Notes: generated by a model from the letters alone, not told the origin. Shown: positions 1-12,241, counted from the stretch's first letter. The stretch is DNA of 64,000 bases from Asterella californica (GCA_036924285.1 JAYKYS010000011.1:3162001-3226000), one strand, 5' to 3'. Numbers and translations: made by a program.

Positions 1-1158
1 CAATCTATGTTGCATGAGCTCTAAACTTCCGATAGTACAAAAAGGAACGTGCTTAACACTTCCACCGGATAACATGCTTGGCATGCAAACTTATTGTAGT
101 CCAGTTTTACAATATACTTCAACACTCTATTAGCATAATATGGATATCAATCCTATGAAAACAGTTTATTGAAACTAGAAATAAGGGTTTTGTTGAATGT
201 CAAAATACATTACACTGAATGTTTTTTGTACAATATCGTAATGTGCTTTTGTTATTTCCAATAGAACGTCTAAAACATATAGTAGGCACAAGTTTAAACT
301 TTGCATATACAATGATCAACTTTTTCCATTCCAGATTTGTCACAATACATGTGGCTACTATATATCAGATACATTCATTCTCTCTTGTTAAGCCTTAAAC
401 AAGTAGTGGTGAGCTCATAGGGGTTATATCTGAACATGAGAGGAAAGATATGTGAATAGATTTTATAGATTTTTTGAGATTATAACGTCTATGAACTGAT
501 GAAAAACTTGATGAAAAAACCTTAACATCTAAACTCACCCGAAAGAAAAAAAAATATGGTTAGGGTTTAAAAGTGCACGGACATCCGATTGGCAAATTTG
601 AACCATGATGAGAAATTAAAAGGAGGTTTATATTACGGCGAGAGACTGCTAGCGCTCATGATCGATTATCTCTCAAAGTACCCTCGTCTTGCTGTTTATG
701 ACGCAAACTTCAAGGGAGCTAAGACATCGTGTTAGAAGGCGATGTCTGAACGTGCGACCGCAGTAGAGTGATTTTCAGATATATCAGGAAAGATACCGAA
801 AAGGAAAATATGACTGTGAAAGCTGTAGTAGGTTAGAAATTCCATAACAAAACTTTCTCTATACAAAACATTATATTTCGTAGGAGTCAAACTCACGATG
901 ACGGATAGCATACTATAGTCCCCTCCCCTCTCTTTTACAGCAGACACCATATCATCATTCATTGCTTCTCATTGTTACTAGTGTAGAAGTGAGAACACGT
1001 GATAGAACAAACATATATACAAAGAAGAGTTAACAAAACAGATCTAGGCTTTAAGAACAAGAAAGTGAAGAACATCAAAAACTTTTCAGTTGTATGAAAT
1101 TAACTATACCTCTAACTCGCGCATTCAATCTGGTTTGATTTGTTCATTTGTGCTATTT
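1..1158. other. No gene recognised
   Basis: AT-rich sequence with only short ORFs full of stops in neighbouring frames. It lies downstream of the minus-strand LRR gene, so it may hold its 3' UTR or further exons, but nothing is recognisable. Confidence 0.5.
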
Positions 1159-2970
1159 TTACTCTTTTAACTTTTTTGAATTCTTGTACCTTCCCACTCT
1201 CTTGAGTATATTAGAAAAGTGAACCGCAACTTGAATGACATGCATGCTCACAAGTTGAGAGTGATGAAGTTTACATGCAAATGGTTCTCCACACAGAAAC
1301 ACTCGACCGGCCTTCGCTCCATCGAATGTCAATTTTGCATCTGCAAGGACCAAAAAGTAGCCCGCCTGCTTCTTGTTTCTTCTCAACACTTCTTCGATGA
1401 GTGCACTATTTCCATCTCTCTCCCATTTTGTATACCTTACATCTATTTTCTCTAGAATGAAGTTCACTTGAAGTAGATCCATCATATCTCTAAAGTTATC
1501 ATCATTCAGATCATTTGAATGGTGGAGGTTCAAATATTTAATGGATGTGTTTCTACGCAGATGAAAGAAAAGGTTCCTCCATCCGTCCTTGGAGCTACTT
1601 CTACCTCTACTTATCAGCAACTTCTCCACTGAGGAGTTTGAAGCCAACTTGTCTACAAAGGATGTAAAGTTCTGGGTGCCTACATCAACATTGGAGATGG
1701 TTAACTCTTTTAACCAGGTAGAAGTTCTCGTAGAACTGACAACTCTTTCTAGGAAGACAAACTTCTGAGATGTGTTCGAATGTCGAAATGAGTAAAAGGG
1801 AAGATAAAGATGTACACGTAATAGAGAGCTTTTTTGACTAGCGCTCCACATTTCTGTAAGACCATTTTCCATAGCTTCCATCTCTTGTTTTGATGCGTCT
1901 CCTACGAGGAGATAAATATAAAACTGAAGTAATGTGGGTGGATGGAGAAAACTTCTTCCTATGCTTTTCCATTCATCTAAGCTAAAGCGAATGAAAACCT
2001 TATTCAAGTTTTCATGAAAGGGCTTATTAATGAAAATAGAGGTGATGTTGCCACCTATAAGACTAGCCAATGCTCGTGCTGTCATTCCTTCTGAACTCTC
2101 AGTGAGCTCTAGACGTTCTAGAACAAGATATGAGCATGTTGCACTGTATACCTCCACAAGGACATGCATCAGTTCCTCCCCTGTACTCCATAAGATAAGG
2201 TTCTTCAAAAAAGCAGAACCCTTTAGTGCACGTGACAGAGCTTCTTTAGCATCTCCATCTAATCGAGGTACATTCTGCAAGTCAAGGTTTTCAAGGTAAG
2301 GTGCACAAGATATGATTTCTGCCACAAACAACATAACGTTTCCTTCAACACCCCTTCCTTCAAAACACATTGACTTCAACTCATGATGCTGCTTTGGTCG
2401 GAGAACGGAGGCGACTTCTGCGACCAGCTTTGCTCTTAATCCCACATTGTCCCCTGATCCAAGAGTTAAGCCCCGCAGGATAAGAGATCGACTGATAAGT
2501 TTTTGGAATTGAGGGCCAATCAGCGCTTCTTCCTCTGCAGACTTGAGCGAGCTTATCTCAATGTCTTGCAACTGAGCGGTAGTTTGGAAGTGTATCAGAA
2601 GAGCTTCCCATTCCTTCACCGACAAATGCCAACTTTCCACGTAGGCACTATCGAAACTCTTCAGCGAGTTGCAAGTACCCAGTGCTTCTAACACCATTAG
2701 TCGCACCTCCGTACGCCTATGACATTCTCGCCCTTCCGGTCTGAAGAAATCACCATACCTTTCGTCCTCAATGAATGACAAAGAGTGCACGGGTTCCTCA
2801 CCGAGACTCGAACTCCCCGCCAGACGACGCAACAAATCGTGGAGCGCTTGAGGAAGCAGAAGCTCTGAGTCGCCTGCCTCTGTTTCTATCTCTTGACTAA
2901 CCTTCTCACGAAGGCTCTCCGTAGCTCCACTTTCCACCTGAAGCATCTCCACTCCATCTCTGTGCTCCAT
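1159..2970 (-). CDS. Leucine-rich-repeat protein, truncated ROCO-like (LRR-Roc GTPase) N-terminal part
   Basis: A single open frame of 603 codons starting at an ATG (MEHRDGVEML). Residues about 95-530 hold irregular ribonuclease-inhibitor-type leucine-rich repeats (for example LENLDLQNV, LKELTISNV, IKYLNLHHS). Near residues 550-568 the motif GRVFLCGEPFACK closely resembles the start of a Roc/Ras-like GTPase P-loop (G-x4-G-K-S/T), with Cys where the second Gly is expected and Leu instead of Thr. The protein then ends after about 35 unrelated residues, so the GTPase and COR domains are missing. Plant ROCO proteins such as TORNADO1 have LRR, Roc and COR in that order. Function is therefore probably lost or limited to LRR-mediated binding. 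An unannotated intron at the P-loop is an alternative. No partner genes are adjacent. The family call is from motif memory; the LRR nature is seen directly. Confidence 0.65.
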   Translation of the reverse strand: MEHRDGVEMLQVESGATESLREKVSQEIETEAGDSELLLPQALHDLLRRLAGSSSLGEEPVHSLSFIEDERYGDFFRPEGRECHRRTEVRLMVLEALGTCNSLKSFDSAYVESWHLSVKEWEALLIHFQTTAQLQDIEISSLKSAEEEALIGPQFQKLISRSLILRGLTLGSGDNVGLRAKLVAEVASVLRPKQHHELKSMCFEGRGVEGNVMLFVAEIISCAPYLENLDLQNVPRLDGDAKEALSRALKGSAFLKNLILWSTGEELMHVLVEVYSATCSYLVLERLELTESSEGMTARALASLIGGNITSIFINKPFHENLNKVFIRFSLDEWKSIGRSFLHPPTLLQFYIYLLVGDASKQEMEAMENGLTEMWSASQKSSLLRVHLYLPFYSFRHSNTSQKFVFLERVVSSTRTSTWLKELTISNVDVGTQNFTSFVDKLASNSSVEKLLISRGRSSSKDGWRNLFFHLRRNTSIKYLNLHHSNDLNDDNFRDMMDLLQVNFILEKIDVRYTKWERDGNSALIEEVLRRNKKQAGYFLVLADAKLTFDGAKAGRVFLCGEPFACKLHHSQLVSMHVIQVAVHFSNILKRVGRYKNSKKLKE

Positions 2971-4379
2971 ACTCCGACTCCAAGCTTCTAGATCTTGAGA
3001 ACTATTTTCATGAGCACGATGACGATGACAATAGAATCAGAATTCAAGTATGCACTGCACATATTCAGAGATCTAATTAGGGAGGGTCCTCATGATCATA
3101 AGCGACGATTCAAGATGTTCCTCGAGTTGACTTCAAGAAATCGAGATAATATTTGTCGTAAACTTACTCGTTGTCGGGTGAGCTTCAAGAGAAGAAGTTT
3201 CTAGCTCCTGGTTCGACGATGAGCTTCAGAGGATTGCAGTTGCTAGAAAGTTGTTGAGGTTGCCGTTGAGATGGTCAAACTAGAAGTTCAAAACATCTCT
3301 ATAGTTGCACGTGCTCTTTCCACCTTGGCAGACTCGCATGAGAGCTGGAACTGTAATGATCATGAAATGAATATACACACATCAATTTGATCGACTCACC
3401 AACAGAAAGAGTATAGTTCTAAGTGATTGCAAGAAGAACTGGTATTCACGGCAATTATACAGCACTCAGAATGTTCAGCTCCGGTTCTTTTTCACCACAA
3501 CTCTGGAATCCATGTATATAGAAACTTGCTGTCAAGAAACTGGTTTTCACTTGGGAGGAGGGACTGCTGAACTATATACAAAAGAAGAGGGATCCAAAAT
3601 TAGACTCTAATTGTTGTTCTAATTGTTGTTAGAAAGTTTATCGATACAATAGTTGTCAAAACCCTTGCACCAAAAAGCCTTTTCTCTCTGCTTTTAGAGT
3701 AACCGTAAGAAGGGTAGGCAGAAAAGCCTCGTAGATAGATCAAAAGATTACAGGCTTTCAGTTGTGATATTTATAACTTAGCATGTACATGTGACCCAGA
3801 AGACACTAAGCTAGAATATATATCTTTCTTGTTGTCCAAAAGACACTAGGTTAGAAAAAATAAATCTTTGAAATTCTTGTTGTTGAAAAAACTTCAAATT
3901 TTAAGACTTTCTATATTTTCTCGTTGAATACCAGGCTGTGCAGTCATCATTTGCAGATAAACAATTTAAAAGCATGACGAAGCAAACTGACTGGAGGGTC
4001 CATACGAGCCGGAAAGCATCTCCATGACAATTCTGGATTATAAACTATAATCTCCATAAAAGTTCTTCACAAATTCAAAACCGTAATTAATCAAATGGAA
4101 TTTAGGATGACTCTGTTAATGGTGGATTGAAATCAATAGAAACAGATGAACATGCTTCTGTGAAGCATAGAGATTCAACATCATGTTGTTTCTACTTGAA
4201 AAGATGAGAATAGAATTCCAGTTTAATGGTAAGTAGACTTACCCGTTATGTTGATGAGGTTCAAGTAAGAAGTTTGTAACGTCTAGATCTCCGATGAACT
4301 TGCTAGATCTGGGGTGAAGGGCAAAAGCGATGGTATTAATACCCTTGCAGAATGTTGTCGAAAGTGGCCAAGTTAACTA
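2971..4379. other. No gene; upstream of the LRR gene, degenerate repeat copies
   Basis: No convincing ORF. The part around 3230-3430 resembles segments at 4440-4510 and 4680-4800 (shared words around 'gcatgagagctggaactgt' and 'gcatgactgtgataac'), so old copies of the repeat described at 4380-4990 extend into it. Confidence 0.35.
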
Positions 4380-4990
4380 ATTAAAGCTTTTGTTCACCAA
4401 CAGGAGATATTTCCCCTTCTAGAGAAAGTGAAGAGCGGATTTCAGCAACGCTCTTTATCTTGCACGACAGACTAGCATGAACGTGAAAACATGACTGCAA
4501 TGACATACAGGAGACTGAATCATGATCAGATACAGGATAAAGATATAACAGTTGATACACTCACATTGTGAACTAGAAGAACTGAAGTGATTAGATGATT
4601 AAAGATCCAATCTCTTTCACGGGTAAACTTGGTAAGAAGTTGACACTCACAATAAATTTGCCAAAATCCTTGCGGCTTCAAATTCTGAGAGACTGAAGAG
4701 ATGATTTGGGCAAACGCTCCCTGTCCTACATGGTAGTCTTGCATGACTGTGATAACATAACAGGGACTGTAATGAACGATTTATACAAGCATATCATATT
4801 GCTGAGTCAGATACACTGTATGGACCGATTGATGGAACCACAACTAAACGAGTTGAAGACGCTTAGATGAACAAAGGTCCGAGCTGACTCAAGGGCAAAC
4901 CTGGTAGAAACTTGACACTCAGAGTATTCAGCACGGAGCTCTCATACACGACAGCATTGGCTTTCCCAGGTCTTTAAACTTGATCGATCA
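4380..4990. repeat. Degenerate tandem repeat, unit about 275 bp
   Basis: The block at 4576-4650 and the block at 4850-4921 align (both contain a variant of GGcAAACcTGGTA followed by TTGACACTCA). Flanking words also recur with the same offset of about 272 bp (GATCAGATACA/GAGTCAGATACA; TTGCACGACAG/TACACGACAGC). This indicates two full units and one partial unit. No coding capacity is seen. Confidence 0.5.
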
Positions 4991-6925
4991 TACTCGTTCT
5001 GACCTGCAAAACACAAATGCACCACCTTGCAAGTTTAGTGCAATATTTGGAAAGCGGATTAGTTTGTATATATAGATGTCGCGAAAGTGGATAAATCTAG
5101 ATTAAATGTAAATAGTGCTTCGACAAAGAGTTTTGGTTCTCAAAATCCATGAAAGGAGATGCCGTTAGTAAGAGATATGGGGCTGGGTGATCTATGTGTA
5201 GGGAAGAGGAAACTGAAAATATACCTTTATTTCCTATTCCTAAATACGGTTCCAAGTAGTGGTAGAAGCAGCAGCAAAAAGAGCAAAAGCAGATTTTGAG
5301 GAAAAGCAAATTCAAAGCTTGGAAACATCAGTACGAAAAGGAAAATGGAAGAATTGAACAAATTTTTATGTCAATGTGAACAATCCTTTTGAACTTATCT
5401 ATCTAGGCCCCCAATCTAGAAGTTTACAAACCTTCTACTTAAACCACATCACAATAACGCGTGAGCTTACGGATCACATACTTTTAATCACAACGTTGTG
5501 CCCTCTCCAGATATACTTGCAGCGTGGTAGCCTTTTTGTTCTGGATCAGCGAACGGCAGACTTGATATACACCTCCATCATCTGGTCTCTGCTTCACAGG
5601 TATCACATGGTAAGTGATTGTCATCTCCGGTTAACTTATAATAAAAGGTTACATTTCATCCATGGCCAAATGCATCGTGCACGTGGCCGTCACTTTAATT
5701 CCGCTGGTTATCGAGGTCAAACAGGCCAGAGCATGGAAGTCTTGAATCAACGATAAGTCGTGGACTGAAAGCTTACAGCTGACACGATCGAGATTGAGGT
5801 GAAAGAGTGATCATGGAGGTGCACATCTGCAATCAAAGTTACTTCAGGAACAGCAACGAGGCTAGTGTACACAGAAGCTGCAAAAGACTAGTAAGCCTTA
5901 GTAAGTACCTCAACTCCTGGCTCAATAAAACGAGGCGATGTATGTTCTGTCCCAGTCTGAGTCGATGTAAAACAGCAATGAAGCGCGCGCAAAGAGGTCA
6001 CCTCGAGCAGTTAGATGGCAATGCAGCTCACAGCGTCTGCAACATGTAGATTGCGGATGCTTCTACATCGATGTCCGATCAATAAAAGACGGGTTCATCT
6101 GTTGCAAGACTCCCTGAGTCCCATACAGTCGCAGCTTCGAAGATTTCTTGAGGTGTGAAGAAAGAGGAAGTTACAGCATTGGTCCGAAAGTCAAAGCAAG
6201 ACCTACAGTAGTGATCGATGCATATGAATGACCTCACCCGCAGCTGGTCAGCTGTTCCATTCTGACAAACAGGAAACGATATCGAGGCTCGTGTTCACTC
6301 CTTGGTCTGCGTCTACGGATCTGAAAACCTGCTTTAGTAATCATGTGGACTTGGTCATACCTGTCCAATAGTTGACTTTGAGATCTACTACATGATAGTC
6401 GGTAACAGCGCGTCGAATGCGATTAGCTCTTATAGGGAGGGTCTTCCAGCAACTTAATGTAAAGGCGAAGCGAAAGAAATAACCAAAGATCTCCTAGAGT
6501 ACATTTACTCGCAAGAGATTGTGGGTATTGTCGGAATTTCGAGCTTTTAGAAAGTGCATTAGACCGAGGTTGGTTTGAAATGTGTTCTTTGTTCAATCTA
6601 CTTTGTTGCAGTAGATCTCAACGTAGGATCGGAGGACCTGTGGATATACCTTCTTTGGGTTTTCACGGCTGAGGTTAGCAAGTGCAAGTGCCAAGAGCAA
6701 GAGAGGATATTCGCTGTTCGGACATGATCAAAAAGCATTGCTCCATGTCTGTGTGGACGGGTGGGCCACGCGTACTGTGGTTAGAGTCAAGAAAATCGAG
6801 CCACTTTCCGCTGTCAATCTTCAGCAGTCGATTACTACGCCCGTTCACGGGGGACATCTGCAGTGCAGTACTGGATGAAAAGTTCCCTAGGCCTGTACTT
6901 TAGGAGTTGAGAGAAGTCAATAGAT
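4991..6925. other. No gene recognised
   Basis: Several ORFs of 60-130 codons occur on both strands, but none shows a domain, a repeat pattern or a biased composition. I see no RNA gene and no terminal repeats. Confidence 0.4.
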
Positions 6926-6929
6926 GAGA

Positions 6930-7105
6930 TTCTTTGCGGATGATTCCTTAGACCTCAGAGCTACGATAGCGGGGCTTAGTCCCGGTGTCCTTCCTCCCTT
7001 CGAGGCGTTGGTTGCTTGGACATCGGGTCCTTCTTTCCCTTGTGAGGCTCGATGGGGTCTTTCCATCCGTTGGCTATTCATTGCGTCTCGTTTTTCCTTT
7101 GCGCA
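6930..7105 (+). repeat. Dispersed repeat, copy of the inverted segment at 41220-41390
   Basis: The stretch matches the reverse complement of 41220-41390 (shared words include TTCCTCCCTTCG, GCGTTGGTTGCTT and GGTCTTTCCATCCGTTGG). The two copies can both be read as peptides containing G/S-P-x-V-LPPF-x-ALVA. At the other locus this segment adjoins the 157-bp tandem array, so it belongs to the same retroelement family. Confidence 0.7.
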
Positions 7106-7950
7106 TGATTTCCCTTTGATGCTCGAGTGTTATATACGTACATGTAGGTGCAAGCCTGGAATAGCTACACAAGCCGGAAAGCAAGACTTTGGAAATTTAA
7201 TATGATCCTTCTTGGTTTTGTTTTGTTGTGTAAAGCTGTTTTCACTGCGCTCGTGATGACATGAGATCACCAAACAGACTGTAAAACCACCACAATACAA
7301 CCTCGTAAGTACCACAGGTTGAACACCCAAACTGATGTTTTTGAGTGAGACTGACAGCAGCACACTTGTCAGACTTGCAGAATTACGACATTCATATCTA
7401 CACATTAGACAAAGTAATAAAAAACTGTCAGAATGTTTAGATAGCAGTAACATTTTATTTGCGGAATACGAAGTAGGCTTAATGTAGTTCGCTTAACTGG
7501 CCTTGGGGAACAGTGGAGAAACTGAACAGGGCTGGTGTTAACCACCCGAAGAGAAACATTCTGCTGAGCTTCTTCTTCATGATCAGACTCCTCGTTAAAT
7601 AGTGAACTCAGATATAAACGGCCCAGAAGCTTAAGGTTGATGTAGTCAATACACTCAGTCTGAAGTATTATTTGTATCTTTAAACTTTTCGATAATGCCA
7701 TACATGTATAATTGACATATATATATATATGAAATGTTTGTCACTATGGGGTAGCTAGGAGGGTCGATAGGAGGAGCTGTTTTGTTCCACTTGTACTTCA
7801 GTATAGGACTATGTATTCCATGTCACAAGGTGGAAGTTGACACGGATCGAGCTTCTATCTCATTCCACATGAAAGTGATATTGACAGCTCTAGGATCCAC
7901 ACATGTGCATTCTAGATCTGTCCTATAATATGTAACATAATTTATGTCTG
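7106..7950. other. No gene recognised
   Basis: Short ORFs only. Includes an (AT)n run near 7718-7730. Nothing else is supported. Confidence 0.4.
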
Positions 7951-7952
7951 AA

Positions 7953-8830
7953 TCAAGAATAATATCCTACACTTGCATCTAGCAACTTAAAGTATGGAAG
8001 GAGAAGATTTTGGACAAAGTAGTCTCTGAAATACCACCAAGCTTCTTGAACAGATCTTTTATCTTCCAGTAGCGAGAGATTTCCATTCACTTGTAACTTG
8101 AGATGAACAAGGACAAGATTTGTAGTAGCCAAAGTTACACCGACGGAAACTAGAGGTTGGAGATATGAGGGATTACACTGCCTAAGCTTGCTGTAACTTG
8201 AGCTCCTACCTGGATCACGTGGAGAGAAAGTACATACAATCTTCTTCTGCATTTTGGGATAGAATCTTTCTTCTCGAAGCGTAGTTCCAAACCTGTTTTA
8301 TTGTCAACAAAATGAGGTCGATGTCTTGCCCCACATATCATATGCAGACTCACTGCATTGCCAAATAACACATCTGCGTCAAACGCACATAAACATACAT
8401 CCCTCGTAATAAAGTATGGACCTCGAGGAGTTCCGGAACCTTCTGTGGCTTCTGGTATCTTATGATGTTGTCCACTTTGGAAGTAGCACTCTACATATAC
8501 GATTGCATATCATCCAAACCTGACTTGAAGTTACTCAAAACATCTTCACTTCTTCAATACTCTTCATCTCGAAGCATCCCACGAAGAATCAATTTCTCTC
8601 CGACTGTAACTTCATTTCTCGTCTTGAAAGATGATCAAATAAGACCAAAGATTCATATTGAGACCTTATGAGGAATGACAACTTTTCAGATGTAGGATAT
8701 ACTCTTGTAAGTATAAAAAACCTAACAGATGAATAGTTCAACCTACTTGAAACTTGGTTTAGTTCTTGCAAGTTTTCCCTAAAATCCTCATGGCATGTTT
8801 TTTCTGAATGGCTACACAACATCATTGATG
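7953..8830 (-). pseudogene. Possible decayed protein-coding remnant, unknown function
   Basis: On the minus strand three overlapping ORFs (8589-8825, 8150-8371, 7953-8252) read like one broken coding sequence, with a frameshift near 8155. The middle piece contains LHMICGARHRPHFVDN and the last LLEDKRSVQEAWWYFRDYF, both plausible globular protein rather than random translation. I do not recognise the family with confidence. A distant resemblance to the C-terminal part of bryophyte ROCO-type proteins came to mind, which would fit the LRR fragment at 1159-2970, but this is weak. Confidence 0.25.
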
Positions 8831-10050
8831 TCCTTTGATGACAACAGAGTTTGTGCTGCTTGAAATTCTTGAGGTAAACCGAATCTATCTTCAGTAGAGG
8901 TGTACTTTATTTCTGACATGTATGTTGATAGTCAAATAATAACTTGCTCTGCACCTCACCTTCCCCAAGTTTCTTTTCAATGTCATGATGGAAATATCTC
9001 TTCAGCTCTTCTATCACCACAGCTTGTATGAGCTACTCAATCAAGAAGCTGTAAGCGGTCTGATTTATGTTAATGCGGAGTGGTATTTGCTGATGGAGAT
9101 TGAAGAAGAAATTTTAGAGATTATAAAGACCAGACGAGCTCTTCTGAATTCCTTGACGGCTCATGTGAAGAGCAACCATCCTAATACGTATGATTTCTTT
9201 CAGATCTCAGCTCGTTGGATCGAGTCTTCCTCCTTAGGAATATACGAAGATATGGTGTTCCTTGTCTTGCTTATGTGGATCAGATAATTTCTTACTATTA
9301 TGAATTTTCTGAGTGAAATCAAAGTTGAACCAAAAAGTGTAAACTACTAACCATTGACGTCCTTTTTTTGAGTTACAGAGATCATTGCTCTTCCAATATT
9401 AGGGGCAGTGACTCTTATGTCAAGTGGGTCATCAATGACATCCAGAAAGTTGGTGATAGACTCCTGGCTGTTGAAGGATATTCAGACATCATTTTAATCA
9501 TAATTTCCAAGTTTGAAATGTAGTTCTGATACTCATCTGTAGATTCTATCAGTTCACATTAAGAGACATTGTGAGATGGTCAAAATGAAAATGCTGAGAA
9601 TGTAAAGAGAGAACCTGAAATGCTGAACTGAAGCTGTACCAGGATTTTGCTAGAGTTAAGCGTCACTATTCGGAACGTTGTAGATTTAAACATCTATCAA
9701 CAGTTCATCGACTGAAGAAGATAGAAGTCATTTTGTCACCTGGAAGTGTCTCGTCTCGAAATTAGTCATTGTGAGCCAAGAGATTTTGTAACTGAACATT
9801 TAGAATCATCACAAAGTCACGTTAGCTACAACCTCCTTAACTCAATAATTATACGAGTCTGAGTTGATCTAAGAGAGAGAGGAAGAAAGTGACTGAGAGA
9901 GGTGGTGGAACTCTACCAACTCTCTAGCATAAGAATATAAGTTTAACATACCAAAAGTGTGGTGCCCACAATTTGCAAGATTGGAGATTTTTTTGAAATT
10001 TTCAAATTAATGACGTGTCTATATAATTGAAGTAATATTATTACTTAAGA
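8831..10050. other. No recognised gene; one unassigned 100-codon ORF
   Basis: A plus-strand ORF at 8985-9287 (starts MMEISLQLFY) is acidic in its middle part, with no domain I know and no neighbouring exons I can support. The rest is AT-rich and empty. Confidence 0.3.
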
Positions 10051-11920
10051 TTACGCCTTGCTTAGCCGGAAGATGATCTTAAGGGAATTCATGGGAAGAA
10101 GTCGACTTCTTCTGAAGCCGGAAGACGTCTTTTGGAAGCTATCTTATGAAAGTCAAAAGTCAAAAGCCGGAGTACGCTTTCGAGAAGACAGTGACTACAA
10201 CCACGGGAGGTACCAACCGCGCACCAACTGGGTAACGGTAGGTATACATACTGTGCAGTCTTCATTGTAGTAGGTAGGTCTAGGATAGTCAAGCTATTAC
10301 CTTAATCACGAAGAGAAGACAAGAAAGCTGGAGGCGCATTAACACCAGAGCTCTCTTTGCTACTTCTCGATTGGAGAATTGACCTCGATTTGAGAATTGA
10401 TCTCGATTTGAGAATTGGAGAGGACATTGGAAGCACACAAAAACTAATTGAAGTGAGTGAGTAGGAGAAGACGTCTTCTAGTAGGAAGCGCACTCAAGGT
10501 GGAAGAGTTGAGAATCCTCACAGGACTAGAAGATTAGAAGTTGAGGGTCGAGGAGGAAATCAAGAGCGAAGCTTCAAAGTGCAGCAGATCGAGTTCGATT
10601 GTAGAAGCAGTGTTGTAGTAGCTCGAGATTGGAGACAGAAGTAGGATCGTGGCAAGACATTGAAGATGGAATCGAAGTTCTAAAGCGGTTAGAAGCGTAG
10701 CAAATTGGAAGCAGTACTGAGGTTCTTTTAATGTCTTCCTCCTTTTCTATCGCTTTCGTCTTCTGTTCCGACGTCTCTCCCGCTTCCGCGATCGTTTGTA
10801 GGTAGCATATCAAACCTTCCCCACCCCTGAAATTTTCTTGAGAAGATTAGACGCGGAAGCGCTGTCCAATTTTTGTCAGCTGTCTTCTCTTATCTCTTCT
10901 CGCATTGAAACTGAACTTCCCTTCTTCTCATGCCAAAATTCGATTGTCTGACTATCAATTTCCTTACCCTACTGCCCTTCTGTCCCATAATCTGTGGACA
11001 AAAAACATGTCTGAATCTCTGGATATTTCTAGAAGCCGAATGTTTGTAATTCGCATCAAGTAGTTGGATTGGATTGGAATTGGAGTTGTGAGAAGCTTGA
11101 TGTGAATCCAAAGTGAACTTGATAGTTGATTGTTGTTTCGAGAAGCAAGAAATTGAGAATCAGGCCTGTGCCTCCCAAGCTTCTTGGCTCCTCAAATCCA
11201 CATCTTCCTAGAGAGCTAGAAGATTGGAAAGGCTGGCAGAATGCGCGAGAAGACGTGAGGGTCCTTTACGGATCTTTTTTGCCTGACCCCTAGGATCCTA
11301 TTCCTTCTTCTTCTTGAACTTCGAAGAGAGTTGTGAGAAGCCTTGCAGGCAAAATCTGGAGAGAATGGTCAAGGATCACGTCTTCTCGTTTTGCAGCAAG
11401 CTTCTTTTGAGAGTGTATGCGAGATGAGGAGTTGAAAGACAAAGTGCGAATGTTCTGATTTTGTTGCGAGGCTAGATTGTGTGTAGGAAGCCGAAGACAA
11501 GTGAGACAAGTGATGAGAAGCTTGGCTGCGAGATGTCTTCTGAATATGCCAGTTAACCAGAAGTTGTCCCGGGAGTCTTCTTGGAGACCACTGTCACTGC
11601 AAGAGTCCTCAGCCTTCTTCCGAGCCATTCGTAGACTACGCTTCTCACATATCTTGTCATCTTCTGTTAGGAAGTAGGATGAATTGCAAGGTGGATTCTT
11701 AAGAATCCATACGATGCCTTGCTTAGTTAGGATTGCTTAGATATAGATCGGAAGACGTGATGTACTTAGGAAGCATTGTTAGAATTCTAGAAGACGGAAT
11801 AGTTATTTTTTGGAAGACTAGATTCGTCTTCTGCAAGTGGAAGCTGGAGTGTGAAGACCTGGTAAGAGCTTAGCCTTAGGCTCACAGCAAATATGTGTGG
11901 CTTAGTGTAACATAAGCTCT
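10051..11920 (+). mobile_element. GAAGAC/GTCTTC-rich leader of a decayed retroelement
   Basis: This stretch is unusually dense in GAAGAC and GTCTTC words and in palindromes built from them: an 18-bp perfect palindrome centred on GTCGAC at 10095-10112 and a 14-bp one at 10466-10479 (AGAAGACGTCTTCT). The bias continues to about 13200, through the ORFs below, and stops where the 157-bp array begins. Coding ORFs are absent. I infer that it is the 5' untranslated or LTR part of the gypsy-type element whose gag is at 13845. I could not define LTR ends or a primer-binding site. Confidence 0.4.
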
Positions 11921-11923
11921 AAA

Positions 11924-12211
11924 ATGTTGATGCATCCTCGAGGGTTGATGTTACCGCAAGTAGAGTTGATCGAGGTCAAACCTTTCATCAAGGAGTTGGA
12001 CCTCGACTTCTTCACATGGGATTCGAATCTCGCTGACCAAGGTATTCTGGAAGAGGTCTGGGCAGCCTTGTCCCTTCTCAACCGTGTACCTGTCAAGGCA
12101 GAAGGAGAAGATTTTGCCGATGATCTCAGGGAAGTGACATGTACCTGGAAGTACCACATGTCTCTTCCTGGAAGACATACAAAGGAGGAACGGATGAAAG
12201 GTGGAAGCTAA
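11924..12211 (+). CDS. Retroelement-associated ORF of unknown function
   Basis: A 95-codon ORF (starts MLMHPRGLML) lies in the GAAGAC-rich leader, just ahead of the Ser/Lys-rich ORF, on the same strand as the gag and RNase H remnants downstream. It is acidic in the middle (KAEGEDFADDLREVT). No domain is recognised. It ends inside the long inverted repeat at 12182-12241. Probably part of the decayed retroelement rather than a host gene. Confidence 0.3.
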   Translation: MLMHPRGLMLPQVELIEVKPFIKELDLDFFTWDSNLADQGILEEVWAALSLLNRVPVKAEGEDFADDLREVTCTWKYHMSLPGRHTKEERMKGGS

Positions 12212-12241
12212 CAGGCTTCCACCTTCCATCCGTTCCTCCTT
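12182..12241. repeat. 27-bp near-perfect inverted repeat (hairpin)
   Basis: The left arm 12182-12208 and the right arm 12215-12241 are reverse complements with one mismatch, separated by the 6-nt spacer TAACAG. The core is GGTGGAAGC / GCTTCCACC. The ORF at 11924 ends in the spacer (TAA), so a transcript would fold into a stable stem at its stop codon. Confidence 0.85.

Noticed and set aside
5376..6903. Several 60-126-codon ORFs on both strands
   Set aside because: No domain, repeat or splice pattern; mutually overlapping frames as expected by chance.
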